DNA of 13,663 bases. Source: JBOGGX01 sp050744245. GTDB lineage: Bacteria; Actinomycetota; Acidimicrobiia; Acidimicrobiales; JBOGGX01. A program made the translations under genes and the position numbers. Shown here one piece after another: positions 1 through 7,273 of this stretch; position 1 is the stretch's first letter; each line of letters begins with the position of its first letter. A model generated the notes under the pieces. It ran no database searches and was not told the DNA's origin. It worked only from the letters and a program-made list of their open reading frames with translations. The DNA lies in the NCBI GenBank assembly GCA_050744245.1, contig JBOGGX010000116.1, positions 1 to 13,663 on the forward strand, written 5' to 3'.

Positions 1-2
1 GC

Positions 3-1310
3 ATCGCCGCCGGCGAGCAGCTCATCCCCTCGGTGATCGGCTTCGACGAGACGGTCCTCCCGCAGCTCGAGAACGCCCTGCTGGCGGGCCACGACATCAT
101 CTTCCTGGGGGAGCGGGGCCAGGCGAAGACCCGCATGATCCGCTCACTGGTCGAGCTGCTCGACGAGTGGATCCCCATCGTCGCCGGCAGCGAGATCAAC
201 GACGATCCCGAGAATCCGGTGTCCCGCTACGCCCGCGACCTGGTCGCCGAGCACGGCGACGCCACCCCGGTCGAGTGGGTCAGCCGCGACCAGCGCTTCG
301 GGGAGAAGTTGGCCACCCCCGACACGTCGGTTGCCGACCTCATCGGCGAGGTCGACCCCATCAAGGTGGCCGAGGGTCGCTACCTCTCCGACGAGCTCAC
401 CCTCCACTACGGCCTGGTGCCTCGCACCAACCGCGGGCTCTTCGCCATCAACGAGCTCCCCGACCTGGCCGAGCGCATCCAGGTCGGCCTGCTCGACGTG
501 CTCGAGGAGCGCGACGTGCAGGTGCGGGGCTACAAGATCCGGCTGCCGCTCGACCTGCTCCTGGTCGCGTCGGCCAACCCGGAGGACTACACCAACCGGG
601 GCCGCATCATCACCCCGCTCAAGGATCGGTTCGGCGCCCAGCTCCGCACGCACTACCCGTCCGACCTGGCCACCGAGGTGGCCATCGCCCGCCAGGAGGC
701 GCGGCTGCTCGAGCTGGCCGGACTGCGGGCGTCGGTGCCCGACTACCTGGCCGATGTGGTGGCCACGCTCAGCCAGCTGGCCCGGGAGAGCCCGCACATC
801 AACCAGCGCTCCGGCGTGTCGGTGCGGCTCACCGTGTCGAACACCGAGACGATGACGGCCAACGCCGCCCGCCGGGCCATCCGGTTGGGTGAGAAGGAGG
901 TCGTGCCCCGCGTGTGCGACCTCCAGGCCCTGGTCGCGTCGACCGCGGGCAAGGTCGAGATCGAGACCCTCGACGAGGGACGGGACGAACAGATCATCGA
1001 CCACCTCCTCGACTCGGCGGTGCTCACCGTGTTCCGCCAGCGGTGCCCGATCGAGCGCATGCTCGAGGTCATCTCGGCGTTCGATGGCGGCAAGGTCGTG
1101 CATGCGGGCGAGGACGTGCCCGCGGCCGACTACGCCCGCCTCGTCCGCGACATCAGCCCGTTGCGCAGGCCGGTCGCCGAGCTGACCAAGGGCGACGAGA
1201 GCCCGGCCGAGGTGGCCGCCGCCGTCGAGTTCGTGCTCGAGGGGCTCCACCTCTCGAAGCGACTCAACAAGGACGCCATCGGCGGCCGCGCCACGTATCG
1301 AGGGCGCTGA
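3..1310 (+). CDS. MoxR/ChlI-type AAA+ ATPase (5' end outside window)
   Basis: AAA+ ATPase of the MoxR / magnesium-chelatase ChlI group, cytoplasmic, expected to remodel a partner protein using ATP together with a VWA-domain protein. The frame is open to the left edge, and a GTG at 33 is only an internal candidate start; the codons before it (beginning IAAGEQLIPS) read like family sequence, so the gene is treated as 5'-partial. Numbering from the GTG: Walker A GERGQAKT at 26-33; Walker-B-like LFAINE at 136-141, where Asn replaces the usual Asp before Glu; sensor-1 region ASANPEDYTNRG at 179-190, followed by TPLKDRF at 194-200; a sensor-2-like region near SGVSVRL. It ends in TGA, 38 bp from the convergent secreted-protein gene. 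The VWA gene at 11607-13616 is the likely partner but lies about 10 kb away, which is unusual. Family call is firm; the substrate is unknown. Confidence 0.9.
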   Translation: MAAGEQLIPSVIGFDETVLPQLENALLAGHDIIFLGERGQAKTRMIRSLVELLDEWIPIVAGSEINDDPENPVSRYARDLVAEHGDATPVEWVSRDQRFGEKLATPDTSVADLIGEVDPIKVAEGRYLSDELTLHYGLVPRTNRGLFAINELPDLAERIQVGLLDVLEERDVQVRGYKIRLPLDLLLVASANPEDYTNRGRIITPLKDRFGAQLRTHYPSDLATEVAIARQEARLLELAGLRASVPDYLADVVATLSQLARESPHINQRSGVSVRLTVSNTETMTANAARRAIRLGEKEVVPRVCDLQALVASTAGKVEIETLDEGRDEQIIDHLLDSAVLTVFRQRCPIERMLEVISAFDGGKVVHAGEDVPAADYARLVRDISPLRRPVAELTKGDESPAEVAAAVEFVLEGLHLSKRLNKDAIGGRATYRGR

Positions 1311-1321
1311 GCTCGGTCCAA

Positions 1322-1344
1322 ACCTGCGTCGAGAATGCGCGGGT
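1322..1344. terminator. Possible bidirectional hairpin between convergent genes
   Basis: A 7-bp stem (1322-1328 with 1338-1344, one G-U pair) around a 9-nt loop sits in the 38-bp gap between two converging genes. There is no convincing T-run on either side; only TTTGG follows in the minus direction. It could act as a shared terminator by position, but the stem is short and may be chance in GC-rich DNA. Confidence 0.25.
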
Positions 1345-1348
1345 CGGG

Positions 1349-2905
1349 CTACGTGATGATGTACTTGACCTTGGTCTGGGCGCTGGGGTCGAAGCCCGGG
1401 GCGAACGTGACCGCCTTCACCGTGGTGGTCGAGTTCAGCGTGAACGGACCGGTGTAGGCCGGTGAGCTGGCGGTGGGCCTCGATGCGTCGAGCGTGTACC
1501 GGATGACCGCACCCGGCTCGCCGGCCGCCATCTGCACCTGCACCGAGCCGGCGTAGGTGCCCTGCGGCGGCGAGATCGTCGGCGGCGACGCCGTCTGCTG
1601 CCCGATCTCGAACGAGGCCGAGGCCACCGCGCTCGGTTGGTGGCCGGCACGGAAGCCGACGGCCCGCACCTCGGTGTCGCTGGCGACGGTGAACGGTCCG
1701 GTATAGGGGGTCGAGCTCTCGGTCGGGTCGGTCCCGTTGGTGGTGTACCTGATCGTCGCGCTCGAAGTGGCCGTCGCCAGCGAGACCTGGACCGGCCCGC
1801 CGAACGTGCCGCCGGGCGGCGTGATCGTCGGGGTGGCGACGACCGGCGTCGCCGACGCCGGGGTGATCGTCACGTTGCCGAAGCTGGCGTCGACATGGTG
1901 GGCGACGAGCAGCACCGACCCCGTCGCAGCCTCGGACAGCGGCGCCGATCGGGTGAGCGACCATGCCGCTGGCTCGGGCTGGTTCTGGGGCCACACCTTC
2001 AACAGGTACCGGCTCTCGCTGGGGTGGGTCTCCACCCGCATCTTGAAGATGTAGGTCACGCCGGTGACCAGCTCGAAGTCGTCGTCGATCGCCACCGGTT
2101 GCCCGTCGCCGTTTCCGATCACCAGCCGGTCGCCCTGGTTGTAGCGGTACCAGCCGAGGGCGCCGTGGCCCCGGAAGTCGGTGTAGGGCACTGCCTTGGT
2201 CGGCTTGTGGCCCGTCCAGCGCATCAGGAAGCCGATGCCGGGGCCCGTGCTCGGCCATGGATTGCCGTTGACCCGGTCGACGAAGTGGACCGTGACCGGC
2301 GCGGTGATCTCGTAGTCGGCCCAGCTCACGTCGCCGATGTCGACGAGCCGGTCGTAGCCGATGTCGGCCGTCCGCAGCACGCCGCCGCCGACCGTCCAGC
2401 GGCCGTCGACGACCTGGGCCACGCTCTGCACGTTGCTCACCAACGACCAGTTGATCGTGTACGGCCGGGGCCACACCGGGCCGACCACCTTGCGCACGGT
2501 GACCGTCTTGGTCGTCACGAAGCCGGCGCCGTCCGTCGCCTGAATGAGCAGCGAGTTGGCGCCCGTGGCCAACTGATCGAAGCCCAGCTGCGCGTTGAAG
2601 TCACCCGGGCCATACACCCGCCGGTCGGTCGGGCCGACGAAGAGCTTCGTCATCGGCCCGCCGTTGAGGCTGTAGCGCAGGCGGGAGATCCCATCGGGAT
2701 CCGACACCCGACCCAGGATGTTGACCCACGTCTGGGGCCGGCCCAGGGCGCCGAAGGTCTGGTCGTTCCCGTACCACACGTCGATGCTGGTGTCGATCGG
2801 CCCCGCCGCCGCCGTGGAGCTCAATGGCCCCGCGACCACGGCGCATGCCGCCACCAGCCCGGCCAGCAGCCGCCAACGATGGGCCCGTCCCGCCTGTCGT
2901 GACAT
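1349..2905 (-). CDS. Secreted protein: Ig-like, lectin-like and two chitobiase C-terminal-type repeats
   Basis: A 518-residue exported protein. Residues 1-34 form a signal peptide: a basic start, a hydrophobic run LLAGLVAACAVVAG, and an Ala-rich cleavage site AAA near 32-34. Residues about 36-139 look like an Ig-like beta-sandwich (pattern SDPDGISRLRYSLNGG, ATDGAGFV). Residues about 145-350 resemble a concanavalin/LamG-like jelly roll (repeated aromatic and DxG patterns). Two tandem repeats follow at about 358-434 and 440-517, each with PTI-PP-G-TF/TY, then IRYT, TGPFT and VRAV/VKAV; this is the chitobiase/beta-hexosaminidase C-terminal (CHB_HEX_C_1) pattern. No LPXTG motif, C-terminal membrane segment or catalytic motif was seen, so it is probably released or held by binding glycans. 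It starts at ATG with a strong GGGAGG site. It lies last in the minus-strand block, 42 bp after the glycosyltransferase. A carbohydrate-binding role is inferred only. Confidence 0.85.
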   Translation of the reverse strand: MSRQAGRAHRWRLLAGLVAACAVVAGPLSSTAAAGPIDTSIDVWYGNDQTFGALGRPQTWVNILGRVSDPDGISRLRYSLNGGPMTKLFVGPTDRRVYGPGDFNAQLGFDQLATGANSLLIQATDGAGFVTTKTVTVRKVVGPVWPRPYTINWSLVSNVQSVAQVVDGRWTVGGGVLRTADIGYDRLVDIGDVSWADYEITAPVTVHFVDRVNGNPWPSTGPGIGFLMRWTGHKPTKAVPYTDFRGHGALGWYRYNQGDRLVIGNGDGQPVAIDDDFELVTGVTYIFKMRVETHPSESRYLLKVWPQNQPEPAAWSLTRSAPLSEAATGSVLLVAHHVDASFGNVTITPASATPVVATPTITPPGGTFGGPVQVSLATATSSATIRYTTNGTDPTESSTPYTGPFTVASDTEVRAVGFRAGHQPSAVASASFEIGQQTASPPTISPPQGTYAGSVQVQMAAGEPGAVIRYTLDASRPTASSPAYTGPFTLNSTTTVKAVTFAPGFDPSAQTKVKYIIT

Positions 2906-2910
2906 CTCAC

Positions 2911-2916
2911 CCTCCC
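2911..2916 (-). promoter_or_regulatory. Strong ribosome binding site of the secreted-protein gene
   Basis: On the minus strand GGGAGG stands 5 nt before the ATG at 2905. It is the best Shine-Dalgarno match in the minus-strand block and fixes this start. It suggests independent, efficient initiation, in contrast to the stop/start-coupled genes upstream. Confidence 0.7.
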
Positions 2917-2932
2917 TGTTGAAAGATCCCCG

Positions 2933-2946
2933 CCGTCCGCCGACGG
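2933..2946 (-). terminator. Short hairpin after the glycosyltransferase gene
   Basis: A perfect 5-bp stem, CCGTC with GACGG around a 4-nt loop, begins 2 nt after the GT2 stop codon, and CTTT follows about 8 nt later. It may be a weak attenuator between the sugar cassette and the secreted-protein gene, but it is too short to call a terminator with confidence. Confidence 0.2.
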
Positions 2947-2947
2947 A

Positions 2948-3880
2948 TCACGCTCGTATCGGTTGCCTCCACTGCCCGGCCTTGGTCCGCACCGCGTCGA
3001 CCACGTTGTCGGCCATCAGCCGTCGCCGCCGGGCCACCCACCCGGCCACGCCCTGGTAGGCCCGCAGCCGCTCGGAGGCGGGCAGGCCGGCCCGGTTGAC
3101 GGCCCTGGCGTACTCCCATCCCAGCCGCCACGTGGGCAGCGCCGGATGAGCTCCCCGGCCCGGCTCGAACCAGGCCGCCGAGGCAGAGGCGGTCCGGTAG
3201 CGCCGGATCGAGCGGTCCTCGTGCTCCCGGTGGAGGAACAGCTCCTCCGGCACCTCCGCAAAGTGTCCGAGCAGCGCCAGCTCGGCCAGGAGAATCCGGT
3301 CAGACGCCGGATAGCGCTGCAGCAGCCGGGTCCGGCCCAGGGTCGCCCGGCGGATCAGCCCGAAGCTCTCGATGCACGAGGTCGTCCGGGCCAGGACGTC
3401 GGTGAAGCGCTCGGCCGGCCCGGCCGCCGGGTTGAGGAACGCCTTGGGGCGACTGCGGGTGACCTTGACCAGGTTGCCGTCGGCGTCGATCTTCACCCGG
3501 CGGGTGTAGGCCAGGGCGGCGGTCGGCGCCTCGGCGAGGGCGGCGACGCATCGACCCAACCAGGCCGGCCGCAGCTCGTCGTCGTGGGCGGCCCACTTGA
3601 AGAGCGGGCCTGACGTCACCGCGACGACGTGGTTGAAGTTCCAGGCCGCCCCGCGGTTGGTCTCGTGCCGCAGATAGGTCACCCGATCGTCGTGGGCCGC
3701 GAAGTGACGGCCGATCTCGGGGGTCGTGTCGGTCGACCCGTTGTCGGAGATCACCAGCTCGAAGTCGCCGTACTCCTGCTCGAGGATCGACTGGACCGCC
3801 CGGGCCAGGAACCGCTCGCCGTTGTAGACGGGCAGCCCGATGCTGATGGGCGGTGCCCGGCGGCCGTCGCCCGAGCTCAC
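2948..3880 (-). CDS. GT2-family glycosyltransferase
   Basis: A 310-residue inverting GT-A fold glycosyltransferase of family 2, which transfers a sugar from a nucleotide-activated donor to an acceptor at the cytoplasmic face. Seen: PVYNGE at 17-22 (nucleotide-binding first strand), SDNGSTD at 45-51, and AHDDE at about 98-102 as the DXD-type metal site. No transmembrane segment is apparent, so it is a soluble or peripheral enzyme; length is normal for a single-domain GT2. The start is GTG at 3880, chosen because it overlaps the stop codon of the upstream oxygenase gene by 4 nt (GTGA), a typical coupling junction, and because the first beta strand (ISIGLPVYN) follows soon after. Context suggests it uses the modified sugar made by the rfbF-led genes or builds the glycan carrying it. 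Donor and acceptor cannot be read from sequence. Confidence 0.92.
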   Translation of the reverse strand: MSSGDGRRAPPISIGLPVYNGERFLARAVQSILEQEYGDFELVISDNGSTDTTPEIGRHFAAHDDRVTYLRHETNRGAAWNFNHVVAVTSGPLFKWAAHDDELRPAWLGRCVAALAEAPTAALAYTRRVKIDADGNLVKVTRSRPKAFLNPAAGPAERFTDVLARTTSCIESFGLIRRATLGRTRLLQRYPASDRILLAELALLGHFAEVPEELFLHREHEDRSIRRYRTASASAAWFEPGRGAHPALPTWRLGWEYARAVNRAGLPASERLRAYQGVAGWVARRRRLMADNVVDAVRTKAGQWRQPIRA

Positions 3881-4806
3881 GCCGGCCCTCCTGGGGTGTA
3901 CACGAGAAGGCCGGCGGCGGCCGCGTGGGTACCGTCGTCGAGGCGGGCGACCAGTTCCTCATCGAGGGCGGCGCCATCCGAGGTCCTGGTGAAGTCGCGC
4001 AGCGCGGCGCCCTGGGGGCGCGAGTCCATGTTCGGCGCGGCCGCACCCGACCGCAGATCGTCGACGTTGACCGTGCGGAAATCGATGCTGAAGCGGGTTC
4101 GACCCGACGTGTTCGGCACGGTCGAGTGGAGATGGGCCCCGGAGAAGAGGATGACCCCACCGACCGGGCACACGACGCGGACATCGGGCTCCAGCTCGAC
4201 GGGCACCTCCGGACGCGGCTGGACCCTCGTGTCGCCGTGGATGTGCTTGGCCGCTTCCTTGCGTCCGTTGGCGTTCCACTCGTAGTAGTTGAACGCGTCC
4301 GACCGGTTGCTGACCGCCGCCGACCAGTACCGCGGGTGGAAGGCCATGGCGCCGTCGGCGTCGAAGGCGTAGATCGGCAGCCACCAGTTGAGCTGGGCCA
4401 TCGGCGCCGAGTACCACGTGTCGCGATGGGGGTGATGGGCGAACCCCACCCCGCAGGTCAGATACGCGTCGCTCGTGACCCCCCGCAGGCGCGGCACGTC
4501 GAGGTAGGTCGCCTCGGGCCGGCAGCCGGCGGCGGCGAGGACGTCCCCCGGCAGCTTCCTGGTGCGCGGGTGGTGGATGAACGCCGGCTTGACCGGGGCG
4601 AACACCTCGACGAACCGCTCGACCGGCATGTGGAACTGCGCCTCGCGCGGATCGTGGGGGGCGAAGGCCTCGGCGAGCATCTCTCGGGCCCAGTCGACGA
4701 GCGCGGTGGTGGCTGGGTTCGGCGGGAGGACGAAGAGGTCGCCGGCGTGGATGCGGCGGCGGCGCTCGTCGTCCGGCAGCTCGGCGTTGAAGTGGAGAGC
4801 GGTCAT
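3877..4806 (-). CDS. Phytanoyl-CoA dioxygenase-like Fe(II)/2-oxoglutarate oxygenase
   Basis: A 309-residue protein of the PhyH-like non-haem Fe(II)/2-oxoglutarate oxygenase group, which couples decarboxylation of 2-oxoglutarate to hydroxylation of a substrate. The metal triad is visible: H127-R-D129 within HHPHRDTW, and a distal His (most likely H227) in SGAHLHSTVPN. A following Arg in SGRTRFSIDFR (236 or 238) would bind 2-oxoglutarate. Length is normal. The start is ATG at 4806 with GGAG 6 nt upstream (4813-4816). It sits 31 bp after a methyltransferase gene and overlaps the GT2 start by 4 nt, so it belongs to the same coupled operon. Relatives act on lipids, amino acids and other small molecules; in this setting a sugar or glycolipid substrate is inferred. 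The fold and iron site are well supported, the substrate is not. Confidence 0.85.
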   Translation of the reverse strand: MTALHFNAELPDDERRRRIHAGDLFVLPPNPATTALVDWAREMLAEAFAPHDPREAQFHMPVERFVEVFAPVKPAFIHHPRTRKLPGDVLAAAGCRPEATYLDVPRLRGVTSDAYLTCGVGFAHHPHRDTWYSAPMAQLNWWLPIYAFDADGAMAFHPRYWSAAVSNRSDAFNYYEWNANGRKEAAKHIHGDTRVQPRPEVPVELEPDVRVVCPVGGVILFSGAHLHSTVPNTSGRTRFSIDFRTVNVDDLRSGAAAPNMDSRPQGAALRDFTRTSDGAALDEELVARLDDGTHAAAAGLLVYTPGGPA

Positions 4807-4837
4807 CCATGACTCCGTCGTGGTGATAGCGGCTCAC

Positions 4838-6001
4838 TCACGCGCACAGGACCTGAGGGTCGAGACCGAGCTCGCCGAGCTGGGCTCGGATCTCCGGCTC
4901 GTAGTTGGCGTTCATGACGACGACCGTGGCCGGGCGCAGCTCCCGCAGCGCCTCCGGCCCGATGACCTCCTGGCCCGTGCCCGGGATGAAGCTGCCGTGC
5001 TTGCGCGGGTTGAGATCGACGACGACGTCGACGATCTCCCCGGCGACCGTCGAGTTCAGGAACGTCACGCTCTTGGACCCTGCGCCCCAGACGACCGTCG
5101 TGCCGTACCGGTCGCGCTCGCTGATGAGCGTGTTCCAGCGGTGGATGATCCGCTCGAATCGTTGGGCCACGGCCGAAATCCGCATGCGCCCCGACCGCGC
5201 CTCGGGGGTCGCCGCCGTCACGTTCCGCCGGTCGGCCGGTGCGGCCTCGACCCCGAGGAACTGGCCGCCGAAGTCGGACCGGGCGTCCAGCACGTCGAGA
5301 CCGCACCGTTCGACCATGGTCCGCAGCGCGGACGCGGTGAAGTACGACACGTGCGGGTAGATGACATCCCACAGCCCGGCGTCACCGAGCACGAACTCGC
5401 CGTTCGGCACCTCGACGTACACCGTTCCTCGCCCGGCGTCATCCCTGATGCTGGTGAGGAGGCCGGCGGGGTCCGTCACGTGCTCCAGCACGTGACGACA
5501 GCACCAGAGGCCGGCCCCGACGTCGGCCAGCTGTCCGAGGTAGGGGTCGCGGATCACCCGGAGCCGGCCCGAGCGTTCGAGCTCGGCCCGCTCGCCGGTG
5601 TAGCCGGGGTCGACGCCGATGCCGTGCCGGACCCCGGCCTGTAGGAAGAGCTCCAGGAGCTCGCCCTGGCCGCAGCCGATGTCGACGACGGTGCCGCCCG
5701 CGAGCCCATAGCGGTCGACGAGGCGCGCCACGAGGTCGCGGGCGTACTCGGCGAACGTCGCCGAGCAGAACTGCGAGCTCTCGTAGTCGCCCGCGTAGTC
5801 GACCGCGGTCGGGTCGAACGCCAGGTTGCGGACCAGGCCGCAGCCGCCGCAGACGCACAGGTCGATGTCGCCCCTCGCGGCCTCCACCGCCACCGCCCGG
5901 GGGGACATGAGCGAACCGACCGCCACCGGCACCGCCGGGAGCCGCAGCACGGGTTCCCAGCGCTCGCCGTCGCAGACCGGGCAGTGGAGCGAGATGGTCA
6001 C
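4838..6001 (-). CDS. SAM-dependent methyltransferase, three-domain sugar C-methyltransferase-like, divergent active site
   Basis: A 387-residue methyltransferase, third of three tandem relatives. Order: N-terminal zinc-finger-like Cys pairs (C7/C10 and C51/C54, Methyltransf_13 type), class I SAM domain with VVDIGCGQG at 105-113 and RHVLEHV near 169-175, then a C-terminal Rossmann-like domain with WGAGSK at 305-310 and DLNPRKHG near 329-336 (Methyltransf_14 type). At the position where the other two copies have Glu-His, this one has Pro-His (Y215-P216-H217), so its reaction may differ. Start choice: the frame is open to a GTG at 6100, but the first 33 codons of that version fall entirely inside a small repeat element. 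The GTG at 5999-6001 begins just before the conserved Cys-pair domain, and without the element it would lie one base after the upstream stop. The long version cannot be excluded. Confidence 0.85.
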   Translation of the reverse strand: MTISLHCPVCDGERWEPVLRLPAVPVAVGSLMSPRAVAVEAARGDIDLCVCGGCGLVRNLAFDPTAVDYAGDYESSQFCSATFAEYARDLVARLVDRYGLAGGTVVDIGCGQGELLELFLQAGVRHGIGVDPGYTGERAELERSGRLRVIRDPYLGQLADVGAGLWCCRHVLEHVTDPAGLLTSIRDDAGRGTVYVEVPNGEFVLGDAGLWDVIYPHVSYFTASALRTMVERCGLDVLDARSDFGGQFLGVEAAPADRRNVTAATPEARSGRMRISAVAQRFERIIHRWNTLISERDRYGTTVVWGAGSKSVTFLNSTVAGEIVDVVVDLNPRKHGSFIPGTGQEVIGPEALRELRPATVVVMNANYEPEIRAQLGELGLDPQVLCA

Positions 6002-6002
6002 G

Positions 6003-6113
6003 TCACACCGCCACCCTCTGGTGGCTGCGCCCCCAGACCCCATCGCCGGCCGGCTCGCTGGCGCTCGCTCGTCCGGCCGGTGCTCGCTCGCTGCGCTCAC
6101 TCACACCGCCACC
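6003..6113. repeat. Small palindromic repeat element flanked by 13-bp direct repeats
   Basis: The 13-mer TCACACCGCCACC occurs at 6003-6015 and again, identically, at 6101-6113, 98 bp apart. The right copy contains the stop codon of one methyltransferase gene; the left copy lies just before the likely start of the next. The sequence between holds a hairpin (6017-6037: 9-position stem with one mismatch, 3-nt loop), two self-complementary CCGGCCGG blocks (6046-6053, 6073-6080) and runs of CGCTCGCT. On the minus strand one frame reads VSERSERAP, the kind of Ser-Glu-Arg repeat I associate with small dispersed repeats at gene ends in high-GC genomes (from memory). No second copy was found in this window. 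It resembles a REP- or MITE-like insertion that duplicated the junction, but the mechanism is inferred. Confidence 0.65.
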
Positions 6114-7273
6114 AGGTCGGTGTCGATCCCGAGCCGCACGAGCTCTCGCCTGATCTCGCCGAGGTAGACGGGGTTCATGGCGATCACCAGGCCGGGCCGG
6201 TCGACCCGCAGCTGCTCGGGCGGGACGATGCGCTGGCCCCCGCCGGCCATGTACATCCCGTGCTTGTGCGGGTTGATGTCGACCGCAAGGTCGATGCCGC
6301 ACGGCCCGAGCGCGTCGAGGAAGGCAACGCCCTTCGAACCGGCGCCCCAGATCACGACCCGGCCGCCGGCGCCGGCCACCCGGGCGACCCGGTCCCGCCA
6401 GCCGTCGACGCGCTCGCGGTAGGCCACGGCGAACCGGTCGACGCTGACCCTCATGAGGGCCACGTCGTCCTCGATGGCGGGGACCGCTCCGGGGACGCCG
6501 TGCCCGCTCGCGGGCCGAGCCTCGATGATCAGGTACTGGTCGTCGTACTCGAGGCGCACGTCGACCACGTCGAAGCCGCGCGATCGGAACAGCCGGGCCA
6601 ACGACCCGGCGCTGAAGTACGAGCAGTGCTCGTAGTAGACGTCCCAGAAGGCGGCCTCGTCGAGCACGCGGCGGACGTCCGGCACCTCGAACAGCACGGC
6701 GACGTCGGGCCGGTCGCCGATGGCCAGGCGGATGGTGCCGAGGAACTCGCCCACCGGCGCGATGTGTTCGAGCGTGTGCCGGCACACGACGGCATCGGCG
6801 TCGATGACGGCGTGTTGGGGCCCGTAGAGGCCGACGATCCACTCGATGCGATCCGCGGCCGGGCTGGTGATCCGCGCGGGGTGGGTGCCCGGGTCGATGC
6901 CGATGCCGCGGCCGGCGCCGGCCTCGATCATCTCGACCAGGAACTCGCCCTTGCCGCAGCCGATCTCGAGGACGGTGCGGCCGTTGAGGTCGTAACGCTC
7001 GACCCAGCGCTTGGCCAGATCACGGGCGAACGAGTTGAAGGTCTCGGAGAAGGCCTGGGTCTCCTCGTAACGGGCCGAGTACTCGCTCAGCGCCGGCCGG
7101 AAGGCGGTGTTCCACACGAAGCCGCACGCCTGGCACCAGGCCAGCTCGATGTCGCCGCGGGGGTAATCGACGGCCTCGGTCCGCGACGGGAGCAGCAGGC
7201 ACGAGTTCACCGGGGCGGCCCGCTGGGCGTGGAAGGGCCGGCCGGAGCCCGCACCGCACGCAGGACACGTCAT
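6101..7273 (-). CDS. SAM-dependent methyltransferase, three-domain sugar C-methyltransferase-like
   Basis: A 390-residue methyltransferase, middle member of the tandem trio. Domains: zinc-finger-like Cys pairs C3/C6 and C47/C50; class I SAM-binding motif VLEIGCGKG at 101-109; CRHTLEH at 164-170; then Y213-Y-E215-H216 in the region matching the Tyr/Glu/His cluster of sugar C-methyltransferases; and a C-terminal Rossmann-like domain with WGAGSK at 309-314 and DINPHKHG near 332-339. The frame is open far upstream, but the ATG at 7273 is chosen because the Cys-pair domain begins right there and it overlaps the upstream gene's stop by 4 nt (ATGA). It is closer to the downstream copy than to the upstream one, judging by the shared WGAGSK and SYF motifs. 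Methylation of a nucleotide sugar is the likely reaction; C- versus O-methylation cannot be told from sequence. Confidence 0.88.
   Translation of the reverse strand: MTCPACGAGSGRPFHAQRAAPVNSCLLLPSRTEAVDYPRGDIELAWCQACGFVWNTAFRPALSEYSARYEETQAFSETFNSFARDLAKRWVERYDLNGRTVLEIGCGKGEFLVEMIEAGAGRGIGIDPGTHPARITSPAADRIEWIVGLYGPQHAVIDADAVVCRHTLEHIAPVGEFLGTIRLAIGDRPDVAVLFEVPDVRRVLDEAAFWDVYYEHCSYFSAGSLARLFRSRGFDVVDVRLEYDDQYLIIEARPASGHGVPGAVPAIEDDVALMRVSVDRFAVAYRERVDGWRDRVARVAGAGGRVVIWGAGSKGVAFLDALGPCGIDLAVDINPHKHGMYMAGGGQRIVPPEQLRVDRPGLVIAMNPVYLGEIRRELVRLGIDTDLVAV

Noticed and set aside
144..2474. Very long minus-strand open frame (776 codons) antisense to the ATPase gene and in another frame of the secreted-protein gene
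   Set aside because: Low-complexity Arg/Gly/Asp/His-rich translation with no domain motifs; a product of high-GC codon bias opposite real genes.
4832..4841. 10-mer GCTCACTCAC at the stop codon of the third methyltransferase gene, also present at 6095-6104 in the repeat element
   Set aside because: Only 10 bases match and no hairpin or CCGGCCGG block follows; too short to call a second copy or remnant.
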